From an uncultured Micromonospora sp. (GTDB taxonomy: Bacteria > Actinomycetota > Actinomycetes > Mycobacteriales > Micromonosporaceae): a DNA stretch of 26,344 nucleotides. Below the pieces are notes generated by a model. The model was not told the origin of the DNA. It ran no database searches and saw only the letters and a program-made list of their open reading frames with translations. Below, one piece after another: positions 15,401 through 24,100 of this stretch. Location of the stretch: positions 1-26,344 of the forward strand of contig CALGAM010000260.1 in the NCBI GenBank assembly GCA_937951935.1. Reading direction: 5' to 3'. The position numbers and the translations under genes were made by a program. Position 1 is the stretch's first letter; every line of letters starts with the position of its first letter.

Positions 15401-16309
15401 TCAGCCGGTCGCGCTCCTTCCCCGGACCGGGCGGTCGGAGGCCCGGAACCGGCCGCCGACCGCCCGCAGCGCACCGGGTCGCCTCCCGGCGAGGCGGTCG
15501 AGCGCGGCCGCGGACGCCTCGTCGGCGGCGAGGTAGACCACCAGGCGCTGATCGTCGGTCTCGGAAAGCGCCAGACTCTCGAACGCCAGCCTCAGCTCGC
15601 CCACCTCGGGATGCACCAGCCGCTGGACGCCGGTACCCCGGGGATACGCCAGCGGCCCGTCCATCCGCGTGGTGAACGGCTCGCCGACGGTGCGGCGCAG
15701 CTCCTCGATCAGGGCGGCGGCGTACGGGTCGGACCGTCCGGCACTGAACTTCAGGTGGGCCACCATGTCGTCCGCCACCTGGTCCCACTCCGGGTACGCC
15801 GTTCGTGCCCGGGCATCGGCGAACGTGAACCTGACGAGGTTGGGCGGCTGGGTGTCCAGGATGCCGACCGGGCCGGCGAGGCGCGTGTATCCGGCGGTGT
15901 GCGCGACGATCTCGCCCAGCCGGTTGAGGACGACGGCCGGTCCGGGCTCGAACCGGTCGAGCAGCGCGGCGACCGTGGGCCGCAGCGACCGTGACGGCTG
16001 CTCGGGCGTGTTCCACCGGCAGGGCGGTTGCCCACCGGCGGCCTTGGCGGCCAGGCCGAGCACCACCCGGTCCTCGTCGGACAGCCGCAGCGCCTGGGCG
16101 AGCGCCGTGAGGACCTGCCAGGAGGGGTTGCGGTCCCGTCCCTGCTCGATACGGGTCAGGTACTCGACGCTGATGCCGGCCAGGGTGGCGAGTTCGGCAC
16201 GACGCAGGCCCGGGGTACGGCGGCGCGGCCCGGTCGGCAGCCCGACGGCGGCCGGTGAGAGCGCCTCCCGACGGCTGCGAATGAACGTGCCCAACTCGGT
16301 GCTGTCCAT
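15401..16309 (-). CDS. XRE-family regulator with MmyB-like ligand-binding domain
   Basis: 302 residues. The N-terminal helix-turn-helix (about 8-85) has the hallmark 'FIRSRREALSPAAVGLP...RRRTPGLRRAELATLAGISVEYLTRIEQGRDRNPSWQVLTALAQALRLSDEDR'. The rest (about 110-275) is the MmyB-like ligand-binding domain: 'LLDRFEPGPAVVLNRLGEIVAHTAGYTRLAG', 'NLVRFTFADARARTAYPEWDQVADDMVAHLKFSAGR', 'HPEVGELRLAFESLAL'. ATG at 16309; the longer frame above it has no family similarity. Members are usually divergent from the oxidoreductase they control, as here with the FMN reductase. The ligand is unknown; fatty acids bind the structurally known member of the family. Confidence 0.93.
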   Translation of the reverse strand: MDSTELGTFIRSRREALSPAAVGLPTGPRRRTPGLRRAELATLAGISVEYLTRIEQGRDRNPSWQVLTALAQALRLSDEDRVVLGLAAKAAGGQPPCRWNTPEQPSRSLRPTVAALLDRFEPGPAVVLNRLGEIVAHTAGYTRLAGPVGILDTQPPNLVRFTFADARARTAYPEWDQVADDMVAHLKFSAGRSDPYAAALIEELRRTVGEPFTTRMDGPLAYPRGTGVQRLVHPEVGELRLAFESLALSETDDQRLVVYLAADEASAAALDRLAGRRPGALRAVGGRFRASDRPVRGRSATG

Positions 16310-16343
16310 GGCGGCGAGGCTACCCGTCCCGGCACGGAAGATC

Positions 16344-16362
16344 GTGGCCCCGCCAGGGCCAC
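16344..16362. promoter_or_regulatory. Inverted repeat in the XRE/FMN-reductase divergent promoter
   Basis: GTGGCCC and GGGCCAC form a perfect 7-base inverted repeat with a 5-base centre, midway between the two divergent starts (16309 and 16411). A wider pair, CCGTCCCG at 16324-16331 and CGGGACGG at 16391-16398, flanks it. It is a candidate operator for the adjacent XRE regulator. Confidence 0.4.
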
Positions 16363-16410
16363 CATCCAGCCGGCCTCCCTCGCCGGCCGACGGGACGGCA
16401 GGTTGACGGC

Positions 16411-17070
16411 ATGGCGAACACACGAACGGAATCACCCGGCGGTGGGCCGACCGGGGCGGCAACGAGCGGACCGGAGCGGGAGCTCAACCTGCTGGTGATC
16501 GTCAGCAGCGTGCGGCAGGGACGGTTCGGGCCGGTGGTCGCCCGCTGGTTCGAGGCGCAGGCACGGCAGCACAACCGGTTCCGGGTCGACCTCCTCGACC
16601 TGGCCGAGACGCCCCTGCCCACGCAACTGCCGTCCGTCCCGCCGCTGATGTGGGACGGCGGGGAGCGCCCGGCCGAGCTGACGGCGCTGGCGGCCCGGCT
16701 GGCCGCCGCGGACGCCTTCGTCGTGGTGACCCCGGAGTACAACCACAGCTTCCCCGCGTCGATCAAACACCTCGTCGACTGGCACTACCGGGAGTGGGAG
16801 GCGAAGCCGGTGGGCTTCGTCTCGTACGGCGGCACCGCCGGCGGTCTGCTGGCGGTCGAGCAGCTCCGGCCCGTCTTCGCGGAGCTGCACGCCGTCACGG
16901 TCCGGGACGTGGTCTGCTTCCCGCGTTACTGGGAGCAGTTCGACCCCGACGGCCAGCCACGGCAGCCGGACGGTCCGTCGGCGGCGGCGAAGACGATGCT
17001 CGACCAGCTCGCCTGGTGGGGTGGGGCGTTGGCCGAGGCGCGCAGGCGGACGCCGTACCGGGGCTCCTGA
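16411..17070 (+). CDS. NAD(P)H-dependent FMN reductase (flavodoxin-like)
   Basis: 219 residues. Flavodoxin-like fold of the NADPH:FMN reductase family: 'LNLLVIVSSVRQGRFGPVVARWF' (phosphate loop, residues 25-47), 'AFVVVTPEYNHSFPASIKHLVDWHYREWEAKPVGFVSYGGTAGGLLAVEQLRPV' (PEYN at 108-111; SYGG at 138-141). It reduces flavin or quinone/azo-type substrates with NAD(P)H and is cytosolic. The first ~24 residues are Gly/Thr-rich and not part of the fold, so a later start is possible; ATG at 16411 is kept. It is divergent from the MmyB-type XRE regulator, the usual partner arrangement, so it is the likely target. Confidence 0.93.
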   Translation: MANTRTESPGGGPTGAATSGPERELNLLVIVSSVRQGRFGPVVARWFEAQARQHNRFRVDLLDLAETPLPTQLPSVPPLMWDGGERPAELTALAARLAAADAFVVVTPEYNHSFPASIKHLVDWHYREWEAKPVGFVSYGGTAGGLLAVEQLRPVFAELHAVTVRDVVCFPRYWEQFDPDGQPRQPDGPSAAAKTMLDQLAWWGGALAEARRRTPYRGS

Positions 17071-17094
17071 CCTGCCGGGGCGTCCGACCCTGGT

Positions 17095-17145
17095 GCGTGG
17101 CCCGGCCGCCGGTGACGGGCTCCGCCGTCCCCGCCCGGGCCACGC
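17095..17145. terminator. Long-stem inverted repeat between convergent genes
   Basis: GCGTGGCCCGG (17095-17105) and CCGGGCCACGC (17135-17145) form a perfect 11-base stem. A smaller GACGG/CCGTC hairpin lies inside the 29-base loop. It sits between the convergent FMN reductase (stop 17070) and response regulator (stop 17196), so it could end both transcripts. Confidence 0.55.
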
Positions 17146-17195
17146 CATCCCGCCCGCCGGGTCGCGGGCCGGGCCAGGGCCGCCCTCGGACGGGC

Positions 17196-17843
17196 TCAAC
17201 CGCCGAGGCCGGCGTCGCGGGCGAGCAGCGCCGCCTGCACCCGGTCGGCGACACCGAGCTTGGCGAAGATGGCGGAGAGCTGGTTACGCACCGTCTTCTC
17301 GCTGAGCCCGAAGTGCCGGGCGATCCGGGCGTTCGTGTCGCCGAGGGCGAGCCGGCCGAGGATGTCCCGCTCCCGCGCGGTGAGCTGGTTGAACGGGGCC
17401 GGCAGCTCGGCCGGCGAACGGTTCATCGAGGCGAGGACGGAGGGGCCGATGCCCGGCCCGAGGACGACGCCGCCCTGCGCCACCGCCCGCAGCGCGTCGA
17501 CGACGGCATCCGGGTCGGTGTCCTTGAGCACGTAGCCGCGCGCGCCGGTCCGCAGGGCGCGGACCACGATCTCCTCGTCGTCGGACATGGTGAGCATCAG
17601 CACCTTGACCTCCGGACGGGCGTGCAGGATCCGCCCGGTGGCCTCGATGCCGTCCCCGTCGGGCAGCGTCACGTCCATGGCCACCACGTCGATCCGTTCG
17701 GCGACCACGAGGGTGACGGCCTCGGCGACGGTTGCCGCCTCGAAGACCTCACCCACCCACGTCTCGCTCTCGAGCATGGTGCGCAGGCCGCGCCGGACCA
17801 CCGGGTGATCATCGACGATGAGAACCCGTCCACCGTGCACCAT
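17196..17843 (-). CDS. NarL/FixJ-type response regulator
   Basis: 215 residues. Receiver domain 1-120: acidic pair in 'LIVDDHP' (Asp11-Asp12), phosphoacceptor Asp57 in 'VVAMDVTLPDGDG', Thr85 in 'MLTMSDDE', Lys107 in 'YVLKDTD'. LuxR-type DNA-binding domain ~150-212: 'QLTARERDILGRLALGDTNARIARHFGLSEKTVRNQLSAIFAKLGVADRVQAALLARDAGL'. ATG at 17843 follows AAGGTGG; the frame upstream lacks receiver similarity. It is partner of the histidine kinase 93 bases upstream on the same strand. It probably binds its own operon promoter and unknown targets. Confidence 0.95.
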   Translation of the reverse strand: MVHGGRVLIVDDHPVVRRGLRTMLESETWVGEVFEAATVAEAVTLVVAERIDVVAMDVTLPDGDGIEATGRILHARPEVKVLMLTMSDDEEIVVRALRTGARGYVLKDTDPDAVVDALRAVAQGGVVLGPGIGPSVLASMNRSPAELPAPFNQLTARERDILGRLALGDTNARIARHFGLSEKTVRNQLSAIFAKLGVADRVQAALLARDAGLGG

Positions 17844-17936
17844 GTCGTCGCCCACCTTCGCGCACGCGCGGGGCGACGTCGCCGAGCGGCAGCCCCGCAT
17901 CGCCTTGACGGTCACTGCGGGGTTCAGCGTAGCTGG

Positions 17937-20285
17937 CTATCCGATGAGGTCAGACGCACCGTCCGGCGTCCGGACGCCGACACCGTCGACCAAGCCGTCC
18001 CCCGCGGAGGGATCGCCGTGCGGGCGAGGGTGCGGCAGGCCCGACCCGGCGGCGGCCTGGCGGGACGCCGCGTCGGCCTGGCGGGTTGGCACGTCGGTGT
18101 GGTGGGACGCCGCCGCTGCCACCGACGCGTCCTCGACACGGCGGTCGGCGACGGGGTCCGTGTCCGCCGCGTGGGCCCGGGAGTCGGCGGCGGTGTCCGT
18201 CGGCTCGGGGTGAGGCGGGACGTCGGCGGCGTCCCTCGCCGCCGGTTCGGCGGCCCGCCCCGGCTCCGCCTCGCGCTCGGGGCCGGTGCGTCCCCCCGAC
18301 CCGTCCGCGGGCTCCTTTGCCCGCATCGGCTGAAACGGCAGCCGGACCCGTACGGCGGTTCCGTGCGGGTCGACCGGCCCGATCTCGAAGTCGCCGCCGA
18401 GCTCCGTGGCCCGCTCCCGCATCGAGTCGAGGCCGACCCCACCCGGGCGGCGGGGTCCCAGGCCGACGCCGTCGTCGACGATCTCCAGCGTCAACGCCCG
18501 GTCCCTGCGGACCAGCACGCGACAGGTACTGGCCCGGGCGTGCCGGGTGACGTTGGTCAGCGCCTCCGCCACGATCCGGTACGCGGCGACCTCGATGGCT
18601 GCCGGAAGCCCCTGCAGGTCGCCGTCGATCTCCAACCGGACCGACAGCGTGGCGGTGTCGAACCGGGCACATTCGTGACGCAGCGCCGCCGCGAGACCCC
18701 GGTCCAGGGCCGGCGGACGGAGCTGGCTGACGAGCTGGCGTACCTCGGCGGTGCAGGTCTGCAGGTCGGCCGCGAGCGCGTCGAGAATCCGGGTGAGTCG
18801 TGGCTGCTCCGCGGCGAGCTTCTGCGCGGCCCGGACCTGCATCGCCATCCCGGCCAGGGTTGGGCCGAGCCCGTCGTGCAGCTCCCGGCGCAGCCGCCTC
18901 CGTTCCTCCTCGCGCGCGGTGATGAGCCGTTCCCGGGAGTCCTGCAGGTCGTGAATCAGTCGTACCGCGTCGGCGGCCACCGCCGCCTGCAACGCGAGGT
19001 CCTTGAGGAGCCTCCGCTCCACCGGGGAGAACCGGCTGGTCGCGCTCCGGTTCGCCACGAGCAGCCGGCCGACGTGCTGCCCCCGGGCCACCATCTCGAA
19101 CGACTCGACCGGGTTGTTCGACGCGCCGTGTACGGCCACCAGGCGCGGGCCCTCCCGGCCCTCGACCTCGACCGCGACCTGGGGTACCCGCAGGGAACGG
19201 GCGATCGTCCCGGTCAGCAGCGGAAGCACCGCCGTCGGCTCCACGGTCCGGCCGAGCAGGTCGCCCAGGCGGGTGATCACCTGGTACGGGTCGTCCCGGT
19301 CGCCGTAGAGCAGCCGGTTGACGCCTCGTTGGACCCGACCGCGGATCGGTTCGAAGGTCACCGCGATCAGTCCGGTCGCGACCAGGGACGCGTTGGAGGT
19401 GTCGTCCGCCATCAGCAGGTCACGGAGCAGCGTGATCAACCCAACGAATCCGGCGATCACCAGCAGGCTCATCACCAACCAGACGAGGGTCCGGTTGATG
19501 ACCTGGTCCAGCCCGTACAGCCGGTAGCGGAGGATCGCGAGCCCCATGCCGACCGGCAGGGCCACGACCATGATGACCCAGGCCCCGGTCAGGTTCATCG
19601 CCTCGAGCACCACGCCGAGCACCAGCAGGACGCCCGCCGCCAACAGACAGGCGAGCTGGGCGCGGGCCTCACCGTCGGCCCGCCGCCACCGCAGGAACAG
19701 CGAGACCAGGACGGCGACCAGCCCGGCCAGGGTCGCCACGACGGCGAGCATCCCGACCTGCACCAGCAGCTGGGCCCGACCGGTCGCCGCCACTCCGGGG
19801 TTGTCGGTGTTGATCAGATCGCGTGGGTCGTCGAGCGCGGCGACCGCGAAGGCGGCCGCCGCGGCCGCGGTACCGGCGACGATGAACACGGCGAGCGACC
19901 GCCAGCGCGGTGAGGGCAACCGGCCGTCCGGAAAGTACAGCAGGGCGAGTGTGATCAACCCGTACGCCGGCCACCAGGACCACTGGCTCACCCAGTCCAC
20001 CACGACCCAGGTGGTCCAGCTCGTCGAGAGTACGCTGATGCTCGCCGCCCCCCCGGCGGCGAGCATGAGCCGACCCACGAGATGGCGTGGCATGCGCACC
20101 AACACCATCGCGCCCATCGTGAGGAAGGCGACGGCGATCACGGCGCTCTCGCCGGTCAGTATCCCCGCCGTGTTCCCGGCGTTGACCACCTGCCCGACGA
20201 CCACCAGCGCCACGAGCGCCACTGACCCGGCCAGTACGCCGATCCGGCGCACCGACCACCGCGCATCCTCTTCGGTGGAACTCAC
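17937..20285 (-). CDS. Membrane-bound NarL-class sensor histidine kinase
   Basis: 782 residues. About nine hydrophobic segments fill residues 14-310. A GAF-like region follows (about 335-440). The HisKA_3 helix 'REEERRRLRRELHDGLGPTLAGMAMQVRAA' carries phosphoacceptor His470. The ATPase domain has the N box 'EALTNVTRHARAS' (Asn578), 'VDDGVGLG' (604-610), 'GGVGLDSMRERATELGG', and 'GTAVRVRLP'. An unusual ~130-residue Ala/Asp/Pro-rich tail follows residue 652, with no clear homology. The GTG start at 20285 has a run of G upstream; the open frame above it overlaps the 165-residue gene and is not family-like. Autophosphorylation and transfer to the downstream response regulator are expected. The signal is unknown; the many TM helices suggest a membrane-linked stimulus. 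Confidence 0.94.
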   Translation of the reverse strand: MSSTEEDARWSVRRIGVLAGSVALVALVVVGQVVNAGNTAGILTGESAVIAVAFLTMGAMVLVRMPRHLVGRLMLAAGGAASISVLSTSWTTWVVVDWVSQWSWWPAYGLITLALLYFPDGRLPSPRWRSLAVFIVAGTAAAAAAFAVAALDDPRDLINTDNPGVAATGRAQLLVQVGMLAVVATLAGLVAVLVSLFLRWRRADGEARAQLACLLAAGVLLVLGVVLEAMNLTGAWVIMVVALPVGMGLAILRYRLYGLDQVINRTLVWLVMSLLVIAGFVGLITLLRDLLMADDTSNASLVATGLIAVTFEPIRGRVQRGVNRLLYGDRDDPYQVITRLGDLLGRTVEPTAVLPLLTGTIARSLRVPQVAVEVEGREGPRLVAVHGASNNPVESFEMVARGQHVGRLLVANRSATSRFSPVERRLLKDLALQAAVAADAVRLIHDLQDSRERLITAREEERRRLRRELHDGLGPTLAGMAMQVRAAQKLAAEQPRLTRILDALAADLQTCTAEVRQLVSQLRPPALDRGLAAALRHECARFDTATLSVRLEIDGDLQGLPAAIEVAAYRIVAEALTNVTRHARASTCRVLVRRDRALTLEIVDDGVGLGPRRPGGVGLDSMRERATELGGDFEIGPVDPHGTAVRVRLPFQPMRAKEPADGSGGRTGPEREAEPGRAAEPAARDAADVPPHPEPTDTAADSRAHAADTDPVADRRVEDASVAAAASHHTDVPTRQADAASRQAAAGSGLPHPRPHGDPSAGDGLVDGVGVRTPDGASDLIG

Positions 20286-20317
20286 CCCAGCGACCCCCCC
20301 GACCGTCTCCCGTGCCG

Positions 20318-20815
20318 TCAGTGCGTCCAGCCGGCGGCGTGCAGCGCGTTGTGGAACCATCCCCCCGGATCCATCAACCGGATGCTTCCGCCGGACGCCG
20401 CCGGCCGTGCCCCCGGGAACTGCGCGGCGTCCTCCGCGAGCGTCCCGGCACCGATCTTCGGCAGCGCCGCGATCGCGGCCTCCACGGACAGGCCCGACCC
20501 GGCCACCACGTCCGGATGCCGCCGGATGTAGTCGCCGACGTGCTGGACCACGGCCTGGAGTCGGGCCTGGACCAGCTCGGGATCGGGGTCGTCGAGCGTC
20601 GGCTCCAGTCCCTCCAGCTCCCACGCGTGGCTGAACACCGGAGCGAGCCGGCGTCCTGCCCGGTCGAAGAACTCGAGGCCCCCCTTGGCGCCGATGTTCT
20701 TGTCAACCAACATGTCCGCCACGCTGTCGTAGGCGTGGGCGAAGCTGTTGTCACTGGCGATGACGATTGGCTGCACGTCCGGAACAGAGGCCGGGCGATC
20801 CGGCGACGTTGTCAT
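20318..20815 (-). CDS. Hypothetical protein, first gene of the two-component unit
   Basis: 165-residue soluble protein of unknown family. There is no signal peptide, TM segment or cysteine cluster. Notable stretches are 'DNSFAHAYDSVADMLVDKNIGAKGGLEFFDRAGRRLAPVF' (23-61), a long helix near 80-100 ('ELVQARLQAVVQHVGDYIRRHPDVV'), and a Gly-rich end 'GGSIRLMDPGGWFHNALHAAGWTH'. ATG at 20815 follows GGGAG at good distance. It lies 32 bases upstream of the histidine kinase, so it is probably cotranscribed and could be an accessory or target of that system. It is divergent from the lanthionine synthetase. Confidence 0.85.
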   Translation of the reverse strand: MTTSPDRPASVPDVQPIVIASDNSFAHAYDSVADMLVDKNIGAKGGLEFFDRAGRRLAPVFSHAWELEGLEPTLDDPDPELVQARLQAVVQHVGDYIRRHPDVVAGSGLSVEAAIAALPKIGAGTLAEDAAQFPGARPAASGGSIRLMDPGGWFHNALHAAGWTH

Positions 20816-20840
20816 GACACTCCCTTCGGTGGTCCGCTTC

Positions 20841-20873
20841 TGACAGCGATCGGCGCTGGTCGCGACGCTGTCA
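20841..20873. promoter_or_regulatory. Spaced inverted repeat upstream of the two-component unit
   Basis: TGACAGCG (20841-20848) and CGCTGTCA (20866-20873) are perfect reverse complements separated by 17 bases, 25 bases upstream of the 165-residue gene. The arms lie about two helical turns apart (25 bases start to start), which suits a dimeric regulator such as the NarL-type protein of this operon. The remaining sequence to 21153 has no gene I can support. Confidence 0.4.
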
Positions 20874-21153
20874 CCCGCAGCCTAGGGCCAGTCCACAACG
20901 TGGAGCGGGCACCAATCGTCGGCTAGGCATCATGTCCGTTCCGGTGTCCCGGAGGCTCGGGACCTGTGTCCCGAGCCGTCCGGGAAAATCCGCCGGCGGC
21001 AGAAGGCCGGAGGCTGGTGTCGGGGGGCGGTCCGGCACGGCGCCGCTGGACGTCCAGTCGATGCCGGCCCGGGTCGTCAGCCGGCACCCTGGTGAGGGCG
21101 CCTTCCGTCCTCAACCACCGGTCGACCCGTCGTCGACGTACCCGGAGAGCCCT

Positions 21154-24100
21154 ATGCCGAGCTCGTCGTCCCATGCCGCGGTTGGGCGTGCCCGTGACCG
21201 GGTGCCGCCGCTCGGCGGCGACGGTTGGGCACCCGATCGGCCGACCCTCGTGACCAACCCGTGCGCACAGGTCCGCCGGCTGGTCCCGGGTGAGGCCGGT
21301 CGTCTGGGCGCACTCGTCCCGGGGCGCCGACCGGCGGCCGGTGGCCGAGGTCGCCCGACCGCGGGGCCGCCGGCCCACGTCGACCGGTCCACCGACCCGG
21401 CCGCGCCGGTGGATCCGGCCGACGCCGTCGCCGACCTGCTGGCCCGGATCCAGCTGGCGGGATGGATCGTGGACGAGCGGTGGGGCATGATCACGGTCAC
21501 CGCGCCGACGCCGTGCCGGCGACTGCAGGGTTGGCAGCTACAGGTCTCCGCGACCGTGTGTTCCGCCCCCAGGGTGGTCGCGGCGTGCGCACCGCTGCTG
21601 GTCGAGAGCGGCACGTCGTTTACGTTCGTCGCCACCGCGGCCGCGGTCGCCGCGGTGACCGCGGCCCGGGCGTCCGGGCCGGAGGCCGGCCGGGTCCTCG
21701 CCGGTTATCCGGCCAGTGACGAGCTCTTCCGGGAACTGGTCGAACGGCTCGACCGGGCCACCGTCGGTCTGTCCGGTCCGGCGATCCCCGCCGCACGGCC
21801 GTACCGGCCGGGCGGGGTGGTGCACTACCGGTACGGCTCGTTCGTCGGCATCGGCCGGTTCGACCAGGATGGACGGTGGCGTCCGTGTCTCGTCGACCCG
21901 GACGGGAACCTGGTCGAGGACGTCCCGGGGCCGACCCTCCGGTCACCGTCCTGGGTCGCGCCGCCGATCGAACCGGGCGATACGCGGCACGCGCCGTCCA
22001 CACCCACCGTCCCGGGCGGCTGGGGAGGCCGGTCGACGGAACCGAGGTGGTCGGTCTCGGCGATGTGGACGGTGGGATTGGAGACACATCCCGACGCCGC
22101 GGTGCCGGCCAGGCTGACGGGGGTGGCCGGCTCAGCGACCTCGGCCGGGCTGACGGGGGCGGCCGGACCGACGGGCACCCTGGGACCCGTCGGTCCGGCC
22201 GAGCCGGCCGGGGTGCTGATCGGCGGGCGGTACGCGGTCACCACGGCCCTCAGACAGGCGTACAAGGGCGGCGTGTACCGGGCGCGTGACCTACGCACCG
22301 GTACGGAAGTGCTGATCAAGGAGGCGCGGCCGCACGTGGCCGCCGACGCCGAGGGGCGGGACGCGCGTGATCGGCTGGGCCACGAGGCGCGGGTGCTCCG
22401 GCACCTCGCTCCGCTCGGTCTGGCGCCTCGACCGCTCCGCGAGTTCGTGCAGGACGACCACCGGTTCCTGGTCGAGGAACTGCTGCCGGGCCGGGCGCTC
22501 GCCGCCATGGTCGCCGACGGTGGCGGTGCCGCCCGCGGCGCGTCCTGCTCCGACCCGGACGAGCTCGACCTCGCCGAGCTGCTCGGCATCCTGGCCCGGC
22601 TGGCCGACCTCCTGCGGAGCGCACACTCGGTCGGGGTGGTGGTTCGGGACCTGAGCCCGGACAACGTCATGGTGCTGCCGGACGGAGCGCTCCGACTCGT
22701 CGACCTGGAACTGGCGGCCCTGCGTACCGGCGGGCCGGACGACTGGTGCCGGTTCGACCTCGGGGACGCCGACCCGACGTACCACGCGCCGGAACTGGTG
22801 CGGAAGGCCGCACCGGACGCGGCCGCGGACCTGTTCAGCCTCGGAATGGTCGCGCTGCACCTGGTCTGCCGGGCCACGCCGGCACATCCCGAGGCCGACA
22901 CACCGGCGGACCGCCCCATCGAGGAGCGGGTGGCGACCCTGCTGGACCCGGTGCTCGGCGGCCGGCGGGTACCGGCCCCGTTGCACCGCCTCATCACCGG
23001 TCTGCTGCGTACCGAGCCGACCGAGCGAATCGGGCTGGACGAGGTCACGGCCCTCTGCGCGGCGGCACGCGAGTCCGCGGTGTCGTGGCGTGTCCACGCC
23101 GAGGTCGACCTGTCCGGGACCGCGCCGACCCTGCCGGAGCAGGACTGGGCCGAACTCGTCGACGGCATCGTCGGCCACCTCGGTGACGAGCTCGAGGCGC
23201 GGCGGCTTCCGAGCGGATCCGCCCTCGGTCGGTCGGTCGAGCCGTGTACCGTGCAGCACGGCGTCGCCGGCGCCGTCGCGGTGCTGGCCCGGCTGGTCGC
23301 CGCCGGCGCCGCCGACCCGAGGTCGATCGCCGGGGACCGGTCCGCCGCCGGGGTCCGGTCGGTCGCCGGGCCCGCTCCGATCGCGCCCGCGACCGTGGAG
23401 CGGGCGGGTCGGGTGCTCGACGCACTCCTGCGCCATCTCCTCCGGCACCTGGACGAGCATCCGCATCCAGGGCTGCCGGGACTGTACTGCGGCTTCGCGG
23501 GGACCGCCTGGGCGCTCTGTGACGCCGGCCGCCTGCTGGGCCGTCCGGGGTTGGTGGACCGTGCGGTCGAGCTGGCGCTGCGCCTACCCGTCGTCTGGCC
23601 CGATCCGGGCCTGAGCCACGGCATCGCCGGGCTCGGTACGGCGCTGTTGCGGCTGTGGCGGCACACCTATCTACCCGAGCTGCGTGACCGGATCACCGCC
23701 ATCGCCGCCCACCTTCTCGACACCCGGGACCGCGGCGCCGCGATGCTCTGGACCGTCGATGCCTCGGCCGACTCCGTCCACGCCGGTCTGCGGACCCTCG
23801 GGTTCGCGCACGGCACGGCCGGGATCGGGGCCTTCCTGCTCGCCGCGGGCCACCACCTCGGCCGGCGTGACCTGGTCGCCGCCGCGGTCCGTTGCGGCGA
23901 CACCCTCCTCGACGCGGCCCGTCACGACCCCGCCGGCGCGGCCCGCTGGCCGGACGACCCCGGGGCGGAGCTGCCCGACCCCGGCCGCGGGACAGCGGCC
24001 GACGCGGTCGGTCCGCGGGCCGCCGGATCGAGAGACGGGCACGCACCCGTCGGTGCGCACCGCTGCACCAGCCCGGCCGGGATCGGTGGGTTCCTCTGCC

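Noticed and set aside
14667..16016. Extension of the PP2C frame to a 790-residue protein
   Set aside because: The upstream part is antisense to the aldolase-family gene and overlaps the XRE gene. PP2C similarity begins after 14666.
16650..19913. Very long open frame of over 1000 codons on the plus strand
   Set aside because: It is antisense to the response regulator and histidine kinase, and in another frame of the FMN reductase. Its translation has no domain, while the opposite strand carries complete motifs. Such frames are expected in high-GC DNA.
20966..21253. 95-codon plus-strand frame upstream of the synthetase as a precursor peptide
   Set aside because: It is Arg-rich throughout, has no leader/core division, and overlaps the synthetase start in another frame.
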